Below, one piece after another: positions 11,901 to 21,928 of a stretch of 64,000 nucleotides of DNA. The notes beneath the pieces were generated by a model. The model worked only from the letters and a program-made list of their open reading frames with translations, was not told the DNA's origin and did not search any database. The stretch covers positions 8,122,370 to 8,186,369 of the forward strand of contig CM065331.1 in NCBI GenBank assembly GCA_033032175.1, given 5' to 3'. This DNA is from Saturnia japonica (taxonomy: Eukaryota; Arthropoda; Insecta; Lepidoptera; Saturniidae). How positions within the stretch are numbered: position 1 is the stretch's first letter; every line of letters begins with the position of its first letter. Position numbers and translations under genes: made by a program.

Positions 11901-12770
11901 CTATCCCAATTTTAGTGCATCTTTTATTTTAAAAATTGGTAATTTTTTTATCGTTATAGGTTTTAGAATTGTGGCCACAATCTCACCTGATCTAAGCCTC
12001 ATGGAAGACTATCTCTAATGTGAAAATACTCACGTCTCATATTTGTTCTCATGATTGTTTCAGATTCCTGCTGGAAGCTGGTCTGATAGTATTTCTGAAT
12101 AAGCAAGACATACTTGAACATAAAGTGACTCAGGGCCGCTCTATCGGTCAGTACTTTCCGCAATATGAACAATACCAAGCTGTCGGTGACGAGTATACCA
12201 GGACTAGACTATTCATCAGGAGCATGTTCGCTGTAAGTAGACACTTTATATAAACAATGATGGTGTATATCTATACAAATAAATAAAATGGAAGTGTCTG
12301 TCTGTAATATCAAAATAAAAGCTTTTTACTAAAAGCATATGACGTATATATTTATATACGGCAAATAAATAAAAAAAAAAAACACTTTGAAAAAATCTTG
12401 TCTTGTCTGTTTGTTTCGGCTAACATCCGAAACTGTTGTGTGAAAGTCAAGGAGTGACATTCCATCACTAAGTTCAATGTATTAATCTATCAAGTTGAGC
12501 ACAATTTTTGGCCGTAATAGCTGCTCTAGTATATAGAACCTCAATGGTTTCACTTAAAAACTTCTTTCACAGGAGCTGACTGCAAAGAAGCGCGCTCGTA
12601 AGAACATGGCGGCGTCAGCAGAACGGTTCGTGATAGCGGAAGCCAGTCGGCCTCGTGAGTGCTACTTCCACTTCACCACCGCTACTGATACGGACAACGT
12701 ACGGACTGTCTTCAGGGATGTTCATCAGATGATATTGACACATATATTAAATAACATCGGAGTTTATTGA
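2967..12770 (+). CDS. Galphaf: Heterotrimeric G protein alpha subunit, G-alpha-f-like, nine exons
   Basis: Coding exons are 2967-3065, 3967-4061, 4918-5086, 5693-5790, 9680-9794, 10926-11012, 11297-11427, 12064-12232 and 12573-12770. All have GT/AG borders and matching phases and give 386 residues. The product is a membrane-associated GTPase switch for seven-transmembrane receptors. Visible motifs are the P-loop GAGESGKT (41-48), switch I RCRQKTTG with the catalytic Arg178 and Mg-binding Thr181, switch II DVGGQR with catalytic Gln212, NKQD (277-280), and TTAT (356-359) in place of the usual TCAT. An extra segment of about eight residues (KSMHGG region, 195-202) precedes the DVGGQ strand. That insert and the NRLQE/FLNKQDI surroundings match my recollection of Drosophila Galpha73B. 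The C-terminus is NNIGVY, with no pertussis-site Cys, and there is no Gly2 for myristoylation, though Cys6 could be palmitoylated. An in-frame ATG at 2910 would add 19 residues. I prefer 2967 because it places the P-loop at the usual distance from the N-terminus. Confidence 0.87.
3590..3810 (+). repeat. Interspersed repeat family D
   Basis: Located in intron 1 of the G-alpha gene. It shares blocks such as GGCTAAACGGCTTGATG, TACGAGGTGTCGTTAGATTC and GGGAGTGACATA with 7125-7302, 11700-11905 (inverted) and 42115-42352. It ends in a TTTTGTTTCC/TTTTTAA tail. Its class is uncertain; it could be a SINE or a MITE. Confidence 0.65.
4098..4205 (-). repeat. Interspersed repeat family E fragment
   Basis: Located in intron 2 of the G-alpha gene. 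It contains ACGGTGGTCGCC-like and GGCATGACAGC-like words in inverted orientation. These are shared with 19330-19465, 58138-58210, 60890-61100 and 62325-62395. Confidence 0.5.
4247..4523 (+). repeat. Interspersed repeat family F
   Basis: Located in intron 2. It has the shared order GTGGAATACCT, CTACAGA, CGGCTAAATAAT, GTTCCTGTGGTGAGTAGG, ATTACAAGCGTCCAT, CCGCTTACCATCAGGCG. The same order is found at 14628-14882 (inverted), 40563-40830, 41803-42065 (inverted) and 53955-54185. Confidence 0.7.
6115..6355 (+). repeat. tRNA-headed SINE, family G
   Basis: Located in intron 4 of the G-alpha gene. It starts with GTGGTAGTTGAGTGGTTTAG, an A-box-like tRNA head, followed by GGGTCAAAACC as a weak B box. 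An inverted relative lies at 42600-42800. Confidence 0.5.
6603..6815 (-). repeat. tRNA-headed SINE, family A (head truncated)
   Basis: The inverted body carries CCCATGTAATAGGGG, GCCATTAATCGGGCACGAAA and CTACTGAGAATTTCATAGG, shared with the full copy at 16671-16920. The tRNA-like 5' part is mostly missing. Confidence 0.75.
7125..7302 (+). repeat. Interspersed repeat family D
   Basis: A second copy of family D, in intron 4 of the G-alpha gene. It carries GTAGGCTAAACGGCTTGATG and TACGAGGTGTTGTTAGATTC. Confidence 0.65.
7495..7590 (+). repeat. Short repeat family P
   Basis: Contains GTGAAGCTGTAAAAGCCGC, GGGCCCCTAAGGCTAACAG and GTGTAGTCAGTTCTAAAAA. Related pieces occur at 5850-5935, 15695-15850, 51880-51945 and 62078-62150. 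Confidence 0.55.
7755..7990 (-). mobile_element. Helitron-type fragment, minus strand
   Basis: Begins ACTAGCTGTGCTCCACG, the reverse complement of a GC stem plus CTAGT end. It continues with TTTCACCCGTGTTAATT and CATTATCTCCTAAACTATG, shared with 17860-18070. Confidence 0.5.
8540..8840. other. CpG-dense block ending in a (CGG)6 microsatellite
   Basis: Located in intron 4 of the G-alpha gene. It contains repeated GTTCGG and GCGCGTAG words with short inverted relations (for example TTCTACGCGCGTAGTAGAA near 8771-8789). It ends in six CGG units at 8816-8833. It may be a MITE or a regulatory island. No coding signal is seen. Confidence 0.35.
8945..9030 (-). repeat. Tandem pair of an LTR-like motif
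   Basis: Two head-to-tail copies of a unit with AGGATGCGTC, TGTGGC and GATAGATGTCGCT. The reverse complement of the same unit lies inside the LTR-like block near 63525-63575, so this is probably a retroelement fragment. Confidence 0.4.
9340..9640 (+). mobile_element. Helitron-like non-autonomous repeat
   Basis: Starts with TTCTGTCCGTCTGTTAAG and ends with GCGAGCGTAGCCGCGGGA and AAAGCGCTAGA. This is the 'coordinate-tail' architecture common to lepidopteran Helitron derivatives. It ends just before coding exon 5 of the G-alpha gene (9680). Confidence 0.45.
11700..11905 (-). repeat. Interspersed repeat family D, inverted
   Basis: The inverted copy lies in intron 7 of the G-alpha gene. It contains CACCTCGTATGCTTAAATCA and AGCCGTTTAGCCTACAGAG. 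The poly-A/T-rich side at 11695-11770 corresponds to the tail. Confidence 0.65.
12270..12425 (+). repeat. Interspersed repeat family H (5' part)
   Basis: Contains TCTATACAAATAAATAAAAT, GAAGTGTCTGTCTGTAAT, AAAGCATATGA and TCTGTTTGTTTCGGCTAA. Shared with 42835-43590 and 56220-56690, and inverted at 58910-59300. It lies in the last intron of the G-alpha gene. Confidence 0.6.
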
Positions 12771-13000
12771 CATAAATATATTTTTAGTTTCATTTAATTT
12801 TACTTGTTTTTTTTACCAGCGAAATCTCTTTATAACTTGCTAAAAGACCTCGGCCTGTCGAGAACTGCAGTAAGTTCTACTCTAGAACGTGTGCAAGTCG
12901 CGGGTCGCAAGTCCCGGGGGCTGCTTGTGTTTCCCTCTCTCTGCCACACGATGTACCCGGAACCCGCACGGTGACTACATAGAATGGTATGATGTTTATC

Positions 13001-13294
13001 TCTGGCGTTGTAGCCACAATCTCATCTGATCTTAAATGATGATAAGGCTCAAGATGGTGGCACGCTAAGCCTAGTTGAGGACTGGCTCTCAAGTGCAGCT
13101 GCTGGAACACACCTATTTGTGTTTGGCGACAGATTTTCAACTTAAGGGTGGTAGTTAGCCAGAGGGGCATTAGAAAAAGCACTACAACCATGCTATGGTT
13201 TCATCCCGATGTTTTCCTTCACCGAAAGATCAGGCTCATTGCTCACTCACTAATCGACGCGGAGCCCGTACAGGATACCACGTAGCCATCATTG
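13001..13294 (-). repeat. tRNA-headed SINE, family B, near full length
   Basis: The inverted copy runs from a CACAATCTCATCTGATCTTA tail, through TGCTATGGTTTCATCCCGAT, to a tRNA-like head ending near CCATCATTG. A minus-strand open frame across it has no independent support as a gene. Confidence 0.7.
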
Positions 13295-14117
13295 TAACTA
13301 GTGGTCGCCCGTTAGTCGAAAATCGATCGTACTTGATTACAGGTATTTTTAGCTTTAGCTCTGCTTGCTATTAACAAAGATTAGAGAAAGAGGGAAACAC
13401 TTTAAGCGGTGTTTAAATTTTGACAGATTTTTATAAGATAGGCAAGAGGGCAAATTGAAATTTCAAAGTACAATTCAAAAACCTACCAAAATGGAGGTAG
13501 TGCTGCAAGACGAAATGATAATTTATCCTGATTTTATCATTTTTACTATTTTAAAACTTATAAGAATAATTTAATAATAATTTTAAAAGTTTGTGGAGCG
13601 GTGAAAAGTTGTTCAAAAAATTGTAACATTTGGCACTGTCTTTAAAACTTGCATAGGTACTTGCTACCATGGCGACTTCCTAGTTTGGTAACCTCCAAGT
13701 AAGGTCGTAAATTTTCAAATTTAAACGTTCTTGACATTCTTTCATCAAAGAGTTATATGCCATTATTGAAATCACACAAAATTCATAGCTCGAAACTCTT
13801 TCAGTAAAACTGTAAGTAATCAAATTATTTGTTGGTGTGGTTTTCACGTGTAAAAACTAATTTACATTTGATAATAGGTATATACACGTTAGCCGATTAG
13901 CCTTTTCACCTTCAATATTACAATAGTGCGCTAAATCATGAAGGGGGAATCTGGGTACAAACGCAAGGGTGATTTCATTATCATGAATACCCAGATATGC
14001 TTGGTGAAGAATTTTAATAATACCCTCCAATACAATATCATGATTTCATTTGGATGTTTTCCATAATAAAAAAAAGTAAGGCTCATTGTAAGTACATCCT
14101 TTTTTTATAGTAATTCG
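13295..14117. other. Intergenic stretch, nothing recognised
   Basis: AT-rich sequence between the G-alpha gene and the H2B-like gene. I found no coding signal or clear repeat boundary. A short family E relic lies at 14118-14205 (GTATGCACAGTACAATCC, CGGTGACCGCC). Confidence 0.4.
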
Positions 14118-14627
14118 GCAAATTGACCGTATTGTCCCTGGTGGTATGCACAGTACAATCCTAACACAACGGTGACCGCCGGGAGATCTAAATCCATAGT
14201 TGGTCGCATAAATATCCCTTCACGTTAAGCTTGAAGGATCCGATGTCGTATGAAGAAGGTAACATATTGGGCTGAAGATGGTTCCACAGCATCACGGTAC
14301 GTATAACTTTTTATATTGGTAATTCGATTAAGACAATTCAAAAAAAAAAGAAAACCAGCTTCAATTATTTTGAAGAGTAAAGAGTTCCCTTGTGTATCTT
14401 CGAAGTTCAAAGTCCAATACAAATGAAATTAAAAGGTGGTCCACCATTAAGGTAACTCCTATTCAACAAAAAAACATCCAAATCGGTTCATAAACAAAGA
14501 AGGCTGAACATCCATAAAAATACATACGAATTGAGTAATCCGATTTTTGTGGAAGTCGGTTAAATATAAGCTATCTACCCACATCGCTACGGAATTTTGA
14601 AAAAAAAAATCCTATTCTTTTTAATAC

Positions 14628-14882
14628 TACAAAGGTGGCAAACAAGCATATGGTCCGCCTGATTGTAAGTGGCTACCGTAGCCTATACACGCTTATAATA
14701 CTATAGGTATCACTAGCGCGTTGCCGACCTTGGACCCCCCTACCTTAAAAGGCTCTGAAAACCCTGCTCACCGTAGGAACACAACACAAGGCTATTTAGC
14801 CACAATCTTATGTGTAGGGTGGAGGGGTTCCACCGGTCGGACTGCCACAAGTACAGAGAAATCTAAAGATATTTCTCTGTTA
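14628..14882 (-). repeat. Interspersed repeat family F, inverted
   Basis: The inverted copy contains GGTGGCAAACAAGCATATGG, CTCACCGTAGGAACACAACA and CAGAGAAATCT. It ends 108 bp before the H2B poly(A) signal. Confidence 0.65.
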
Positions 14883-14990
14883 CAGATATCTCTTGATAGT
14901 ATAATGGAGGGTATAAATAATACATGGTATAATTTTTAAACGATATTTTTATTAATAATTTTGTTTTACATTTTTTTACCTGATCAAATT

Positions 14991-14996
14991 TTTATT
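14991..14996 (-). terminator. Poly(A) signal of the H2B-like gene
   Basis: AATAAA on the minus strand, about 140 bp past the H2B-like stop. I found no histone 3' stem-loop between the stop and this site, unlike the other histone genes here. Confidence 0.5.
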
Positions 14997-15134
14997 GAAT
15001 ACAAAATAAGTTTACAAAAATTTACCGAAAAATAAAATTTTACAATTTTTATTAACAAAAATTTAGCACATTTCCAAATCTTATAAAAAATCAAAGATGC
15101 AAATAACTTCTAAAAGTACACTGAAGATGTCTCA

Positions 15135-15530
15135 TTATTTGCTCTTCTCGTCAAGTGCGCGACTCTTCTTATATAAGTTCAAAGCTTTTATTCCTTCAAT
15201 GTTTGCATGGTCGGCTAATTCTCCAGGAACAAGTAACCTCATAGCCGTTTGTATCTCCCTGCTGGTCATGACCGACTTCCTACTATGCACCACCAGCCTA
15301 CCGGCTTCCATCGCCAATCTCTCCAAGGTATCGTTCACGAAATTGTCCATTATCAGCATACATTTCTTCGATATATTAATGTTACTATCTGCAGGAACGA
15401 TTGTCCGTAGAAGTCTAAACAGGAATATTGCAAAACTTTGATAATTCTTCTTCTTCGACTTCTTGTTTTTAATTTTATCTGTTGTCTCAACTAATTTCAG
15501 CGCCTTCTTTGGTTTCTTAATCGGGGCCAT
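15135..15530 (-). CDS. Divergent histone H2B variant
   Basis: A 131-residue intronless protein. A Lys-rich tail (residues 1-30) is followed by a complete H2B histone fold with NFVND, LERLA, SREIQTAMRLL and PGELA motifs. As a histone it should pair with H2A in the nucleosome. Compared with standard H2B as I recall it, the loop after helix 1 (PADSNINI) carries two or three extra residues. The C-terminus reads KALNLYKKSRALDEKSK, so the residue matching ubiquitinated K120 is Leu; two Lys follow after the Tyr. The acidic-patch glutamates in GELA and IEG are kept. It is transcribed away from H4. A TATA-like TTTATAAAA lies about 90 bp upstream, and a poly(A) signal rather than a stem-loop lies downstream. 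The class call is secure. Germline or sperm expression is inference. Confidence 0.9.
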   Translation of the reverse strand: MAPIKKPKKALKLVETTDKIKNKKSKKKNYQSFAIFLFRLLRTIVPADSNINISKKCMLIMDNFVNDTLERLAMEAGRLVVHSRKSVMTSREIQTAMRLLVPGELADHANIEGIKALNLYKKSRALDEKSK

Positions 15531-15617
15531 TTCGGAATGTATTCCTTACTCTTAAATAAAAGTGTTATAAATATTATTATTTTTTAGTTCACTACTAGTA
15601 GTGTGCTGGGGACTGTC

Positions 15618-15628
15618 GTTTTATAAAC
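15618..15628 (-). promoter_or_regulatory. TATA-like box of the H2B-like gene
   Basis: GTTTATAAAAC on the minus strand, 88 bp before the ATG. A CCAAT pentamer on the plus strand (reverse orientation to the gene) lies next to it at 15631-15635. Confidence 0.5.
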
Positions 15629-15694
15629 AGCCAATAGGATTTCGGTGTATTTCTTTTGAGAAATAACATTTGTTATCTTTAAATCTTTTTTTTA

Positions 15695-15850
15695 TTGACT
15701 ATACTGTTAGCCTTAGGGTCTCTGAAGCCTCTGACGGCTTTTACAGCTTCACGGTAACTTGGTGGCGAGCGCTTAGGGCACTCCGCCGCGAAAGTGTGGG
15801 CAACACGCGCGCAAGGGTGTCAAAGCGGCCGGACCTCGGTTTAGGCTGTT
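15695..15850 (+). repeat. Short repeat family P
   Basis: Contains ACTGTTAGCCTTAGGG, GGCTTTTACAGCTTCACGG and TGGCGAGCGCTTAGGGCACT. Also present at 5850-5935 and, more weakly, 7495-7590. Confidence 0.5.
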
Positions 15851-16260
15851 GACGCGATTGCAAATAAGTCGCGATCTGACTAATTCCCTATTCGTAAAAT
15901 TCGAGCCAAACTAACATATACATATGTGTAGATATACATATTCCTCGCCTCCTGAAAGGAAGGAAGGAAACATGTGTATATATATATTTAGTGATCTGAA
16001 AGTATTTCTACACTAACTAGTGTAAAAAGAGAAGAAAAAAAGGTGCCTTACAGAACATAATATATACCTGTGTACTGCTTTCATAAATTTTCTTTATTTA
16101 GATAAATGTAGCTGAATAGAACACGTAAAATGCAAATTTACTTGACAAATTTTTTTAAACTACCCACATAAGTAAATGTTAAAATATCCATATTAAATTA
16201 CGCAATGATAAGTGTTGTTTTTACAAATATGTAAGAAATAGATTACTTATAGTAATTATG

Positions 16261-16505
16261 GCACAGTTGGTAGCGTGTACGGACACCGCGTTGATCGACC
16301 TGAGTTCGAACCCGGCAACGATCCTGAACTTTTCGTGAAGAGAAACATTGTGATGAAACTATAACATTGTGGTAGGGCATTTTCAGATGTCGCCATGCAT
16401 AACCATGTCTTCTTTGATTGAAAAAATTAAGGGTTCATAAAATTAGGATTCGAACTCGCGTCAACCGACGCGGTGTCCGAACATGCTACCACAGAGCCAT
16501 CGTAG
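16261..16505. repeat. Two SINE-B heads in inverted orientation
   Basis: 16261-16405 is a plus-strand SINE-B head and partial body (TAGCGTGTACGGACACCGCG, then GAGTTCGAACCCGG). 16441-16505 is a minus-strand head with the same anticodon-arm-like CGGACACCGCG word. The two heads could fold back on each other. Confidence 0.6.
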
Positions 16506-16670
16506 TTTGATAACTTATTCGCTAAGCATCGATCAAGTACGATGAACAACGCATAGACATATTACTTTCTCAAGAATATAATTTATACAAGATAAATAAT
16601 ACTTACTAAATTAATTGATATAGCTGTCCCTAACACACATAATTTACAGAAAACTATTACTGAAAAAATC

Positions 16671-16920
16671 GCCTCGTTAGCCTAGTGGCCGTAAGCGCGA
16701 CTGCTGTGAACAAGGGCCTGGGTTCGAATTCCAGGTCGAGTAAAGTGCTATTGGGTTTTTCCTATGAAATTCTCAGTAGCAGCTCGGAGTTTGGTTTCGT
16801 GCCCGATTAATGGCAATAAGCTCGCCCCCTATTACATGGGACCTAGAAACATACTCGGCGATCTGTGGGTGTAGAAACGTAAACCTCTTCCTAACCCTTC
16901 GGGGAATACAGTTGTGATAG
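16671..16920 (+). repeat. tRNA-headed SINE, family A, full-length reference copy
   Basis: The head is GCCTCGTTAGCCTAGTGG with B box GGTTCGAATTCC. The body is CTATGAAATTCTCAGTAGCA, GCCCGATTAATGGCAATA and CCCCCTATTACATGGGACC, and the tail is CTTCGGGGAATACAG. Family members lie at 6603, 26125, 34713, 41513, 48933, 52037 and 54911. Confidence 0.8.
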
Positions 16921-17859
16921 TATTTTTTGTGAAAAAATGATACACAGAACTGAAAGAAGAAATTAGTAGATTGTGGAACATGAACAAAGTATTTATTATA
17001 TCTCTGGTACTTTCTAGCACAGGGGTCATATCCGACCACCTTCATCATTACCTACAGCAGATTGACTTACACAGCAATACATACATGACCATGCAAAAAG
17101 CTGCAGTTTGAAATATGTGCAGAATTGTTCGTAAGTTCTTGCCGGATGAATTTGTAACCGAAAATGAACTCCACTTGGCCTAGGTACATGGTTTTCATAA
17201 TTACCGAAACTCTTATAGTTTTGAGAAAAAGAAAGAATCGTAAATAATAAATATATATATTTTTTTGTAATTATTACTTTCATATAGTTTTTTATAGAAT
17301 TACAATCTCTATATAATGCAATTTTAGTTTTTAATGTGTTTCTTTTTTAACTCTATGGCTCCTTACGAGAAAAATGTGAGTATATACGTTAAATTGGCAA
17401 ATATGCCATCCCCGGAAGCAAAGTTATTAAGTATCTAATATATGCAGTCGTATTAAATTGTAACATTAAGTTATCCTTAACTTAATCTATATCTATACTA
17501 TAATGTAATAAGGCGGTAAAGATATTTTGTGTTTGTTTATTAAACACGCTAAATACCAGTCGGATTCGCAATATTTTTTTGTATATGATAGCTAAATTCA
17601 CGAGGCTACCCAATATTAGGCTACAACTGTCAGCTAGCCTGAAATATTGATTTTTGTTCAGAAAGTCGGAAGTGGAAGCCCTCTCGTACTGCTTCATCCG
17701 CGTGCGCTGGCGTAATAGTTAATAATACGTAAATACAATGTTCTACAAAAATATTGTCTCGTAGTATATCTAAAAAAAACTCCAGGATAGTATATACCTA
17801 TCTCTTATACATAAGTCACAATAAGGTATTTTGAGAATTTTTTTGTTCAAGATTAAAAT
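16921..17859. other. Intergenic stretch, nothing recognised
   Basis: AT-rich, with short open frames on the minus strand that show no family motif. I see no gene. Confidence 0.4.
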
Positions 17860-18070
17860 TAATTTATGAGCATTATTTTTTGGCAGATTAATCTTTACGA
17901 ACAAAAGTTACTTTATGAAGTTAAACTGTGTCATTTATAGCATGTTATTTGGACTCATAGTTTAGGAGATAATGAATAATTAAAATAATTTTCACTTGGG
18001 GGAAATGAGAACAATTATGATTTTCTCGGATAAAATTAACACGGGTGAATTCGTAAGCCACAGCTAGTAT
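17860..18070 (+). mobile_element. Helitron-type fragment
   Basis: Contains GCATGTTATTTGGACTCATA and TTAGGAGATAATGAATAAT. It ends AACACGGGTGAATTCGTAAG then CCACAGCTAGT. Shared with 7755-7990 (inverted) and 49500-49650. Confidence 0.5.
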
Positions 18071-18440
18071 ATAAATGCCAAGCATGACTGTGATCTAAAT
18101 CAAAATCAAAAATATTTTAGGTACTAAGTTTTAGCCCTAAGAAGGCACTTATGAATGTATACACTATCACATCCAGACTTCACCGCCATACAGGTAATAA
18201 TCGAACCTATAAATACCCTTTCGACAATAAAACTTGCTGATTTGTATTGATTGTATTGTATTGTATTTGTTTATAAGAATAATAATATGTTATTTCTAAC
18301 TTTATGTTAATTACTCTGTTGGTAAAGATATAAACCACTAAATAATAATGAAACTACCGCAAAATAGAAATAATATCGGTTAACTTAAGTCTTCATCAAA
18401 CAAAATTTTAATCTACCTACATAATATTTATAAGCCAGAC

Positions 18441-18450
18441 GATATAAAAG
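18441..18450 (+). promoter_or_regulatory. TATA box of the H4 gene
   Basis: GATATAAAAG followed by AAGCG, 79 bp before the ATG. The H3 genes use a similar TATATATAAAAGCG core. Confidence 0.65.
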
Positions 18451-18510
18451 AAGCGTAGTTTCAGCGAAGCGGAGCATTCAATCAACGACCGTGGCCTTGT
18501 AATAAACTAA

Positions 18511-18840
<330 letters not shown>

Positions 18841-18916
18841 AGCTTGTAATATTTGTTTTAATAAAGTCAAAATTATTATGGATTAGTTGTTTTATTTATG
18901 TCATTATTCAAATAAA

Positions 18917-18932
18917 GGTCCTTGTAAGGACC
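18917..18932 (+). terminator. Histone 3' stem-loop of H4
   Basis: GGTCCT-TGTA-AGGACC, a perfect six-pair stem with a four-base loop, 77 bp past the stop and preceded by AAA. This is the form recognised by stem-loop-binding protein in replication-dependent histone mRNAs. Confidence 0.8.
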
Positions 18933-19329
18933 GCATTAATTTCTTTTCTAACACGTTTCTTAGACAAATGATTAACAAATTGGGCAAAGTATTAATAGGG
19001 TATATGCATGATTTTTTTATATCCTTTAATCGACACCTTATATCGTTATATAATCGTAAAACAATATGACGCTAAATAAACTTCTATATTAGTTTTTACA
19101 AAAAGTTATAAATGTCAATCGAATTTGGGCAATTTAAACACCCGTCATTTTGGCGCATTATCGTGACGCCATATTATATGACGACAACAACACAAGAACA
19201 TTGCTACGAATATTATGTACTGTATTCATAATATTTTGATTGGGATAAGACTTATTGAGAACATATAAATGGTTTAGCCTTCGAGGGACTGAAATGATTA
19301 CAATGACTCTCTTTTAGTTTATCGCGTTT
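18933..19329. other. Spacer after H4
   Basis: AT-rich spacer. I see no gene or clear repeat. Confidence 0.35.
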
Positions 19330-19465
19330 CGGGATCAGCCAATATATATCCAGCTGTTGAGAGGCTTGCAGGTTGGCATGACAATCACGACCGTCGATGG
19401 ATTTAGATCTCTCGGTGGTCACCGTTATTTTTGGATTGTACTGTGCTCACTATCAGGCACGACGT
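19330..19465 (+). repeat. Interspersed repeat family E
   Basis: Contains GGGATCAGCCAATATATATC, CAGCTGTTGAGAGGCTTGCA, TTGGCATGACAATCACGACC, CTCTCGGTGGTCACCGTTAT and TGTGCTCACTATCAGGCACG. This is the most complete plus-strand copy in the window. Confidence 0.6.
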
Positions 19466-20157
19466 CACTTTACTAGAGTTGTGTCACTCGCGAGCGAAAG
19501 ATTAGAAGATATATAATCCCGACAAAATAGCGAGTATATCAGTAGCTCACTCGTTTGTAAAGTATATCTTTAGCTCTTTAGCTCTCAGTAATAATGTTCG
19601 CTCGGATATAATCAGAGCGATTCAGATCAGTTGAATAAAAAGATGCACCACATTCTTACTTAAGAAAGAGATAGGTAGCTAATTCGATCCAACAAGCCAA
19701 GAGCGGAAAGGCGATCGGGTACTAATGATTAATAAGAAAACTTATGTTACACCTTGTTAATAAGGCACAATATTGGTTACGTAATTACCGTGTCAAGTAT
19801 TTATGTAGTTTGAAGTGTTTTTATTTTTAAGGGTTTTTGTTTCAGTATTTCTAATTTTGAATTTAGTTTAATGTCACGCGTGATTTGACCCATGCACTTT
19901 GAACTTCGTATCGCTAAAAATAATTATCGTTACCTACGTATTTCGGATTGTTCATTATTAGGTACCTATAGATAAAAAACTTTCAAAAGTGACTAGCAAA
20001 TTTGTAAAAAAAAAATTACTTAATACATGTTTATATTTTAAGGTAGATAATGTACATATATATTATTTCTATTCAAATCAATATAAATGTAGCCATGGCC
20101 ACTGATTATAAAATACGCTAACATATTTTGTTACTCACACGATCTTCTTCAGTTTTA
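19466..20157. other. Spacer before the duplicated histone unit
   Basis: Contains CACTCGCGAGCGAAAG and CGCTCGGATATAATCAGAGCG dyads (19488-19625), which resemble the CGCTC/GATATA words upstream of H3. No gene is seen. Confidence 0.35.
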
Positions 20158-20427
20158 TTGTTGTTATTACAGGTTTTAAAATAATAATTTGACTATCTCT
20201 ATAATACATACTTTTGCATTTCTAGATTGACATACTTTAGCCTGCTAATTGTTAAGAATGAAGGAAATCAAATGTTTGAATAATATTTTTCAAGATATTT
20301 CTATTCTAAACAAAATAGTTGGCAATAATATTATATGTTTTTGTAAATCGTAAGATTTGTTTTTGTAAGATCAAATCTCGCTCTTTATCAACCTAACAGC
20401 TCTGTAAATCATTACATCAGTGAGCCC

Positions 20428-20492
20428 GATATCTCTCGCTCTGAGCGAGATATAAAAGAGAGATATATATCTTTCATTGAAAAGATATATAT
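20428..20492 (+). promoter_or_regulatory. Paired dyad elements upstream of H3
   Basis: Two adjacent inverted repeats, ATATCTCTCGCTC/GAGCGAGATAT and GATATATATCTTTC/GAAAAGATATATATC, lie 175-240 bp before the H3 ATG. They are fully kept in the second copy. They could be factor-binding dyads or simply AT-rich hairpins. Confidence 0.4.
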
Positions 20493-20620
20493 CACCCTTT
20501 TCTTTTCAGTGATATACTTTGCGCAAGACTACACTTTACCGTGCCATTATATAAAACTAGCTCCTATACAGATTTTCTTTTAAATCTACCCTCATGAGCA
20601 TACAATCATTGATGTAAAAG

Positions 20621-20630
20621 TATATATAAA
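20621..20630 (+). promoter_or_regulatory. TATA box of H3, copy 1
   Basis: TATATATAAA followed by AGCGCG, 38 bp before the ATG, so the 5' leader would be very short. Confidence 0.7.
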
Positions 20631-20652
20631 AGCGCGAACCGACGCTATATGA

Positions 20653-21078
<426 letters not shown>

Positions 21079-21215
21079 AGTAAGCGTACGTGAGATGAGC
21101 GCGCTTGAGCTGTACACAAAGTCGTAAAATGGTGACTATCTACATTGGACAATAAGTGAACTAAACAGTTTTAATTTAATATCAATAATTATTACAAAGA
21201 TTATTACAACGACAA

Positions 21216-21231
21216 AGTCCTTTTCAGGGCT
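21216..21231 (+). terminator. Histone 3' stem-loop of H3, copy 1
   Basis: AGTCCT-TTTC-AGGGCT, a six-pair stem with one T-G wobble and the typical TTTC loop, preceded by CAA. It marks cleavage of a non-polyadenylated histone mRNA. Confidence 0.8.
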
Positions 21232-21928
21232 GCATTTAATCTTGTTTCTATACGTTACGAATAAGTGGTTATTTTATTTAATCGTTTACTTGTTTGCCAC
21301 TTCAGTATTATAAAGTTCGTTTGTCAATTTGTATATATTTTTTATATGTAGCCTATAAGGGATTACCATCAGGTTAAGAGGAGTTTACTTTCCCGTGCTA
21401 CCAAAAAAAGGGGAGGAAATTGGCTGAAATATTGTAACTACATAATGCAATCCCGCAAGATTATTTCAATCCAGGTATTTGCGGGGCTGAACCATCTTAG
21501 TCCCTTTGAAAGGTATTTGCGGGATCCAGAATGGTGGACTTAAACCTCTGAAATCGATCACGTAAGCGTCATGACAACATAGGTACGTGCGCATCTCTCG
21601 ACGTTCGCTTTCCAAATGAATTGGGGCCGGATCGCTAGTGTAGTATGTAATACATGATAATGCAGTCAAACCCTCCATGCAAATCGGTTGCAGAAGATCG
21701 TCCTAATTGTAACGAAAAAGAGATACTCTAATTAACCATGTTAAAAAATCCACTTTGTGTTCCTCAATCATTTTATTTCGTTAATTAGGTGCTTACCTGT
21801 TATCCTATAGGTAACAAAAAAACACAAACAAATTGAAGAACAACTAGTTGTGAAACTAAAATAGTATGTAAATCTAACGTTAAAATTATTTATGGGAATT
21901 TATCAAAAACTTAGACTTAACTACAAAA
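21232..21928. other. Spacer between H3 and H2A, copy 1
   Basis: No further gene is seen. Copy 2 holds 54 extra bases here (30101-30154), which copy 1 lacks at 21559/21560. No TATA box is clear before the H2A ATG. Confidence 0.4.

Noticed and set aside
12877..13191. 104-codon minus-strand frame
   Set aside because: It runs across a SINE-B copy, and no homology is recognised.
16671..16745. Possible true tRNA gene
   Set aside because: The head has A- and B-box-like words but runs straight into a body repeated many times in the window. It is a SINE head, not a tRNA gene.
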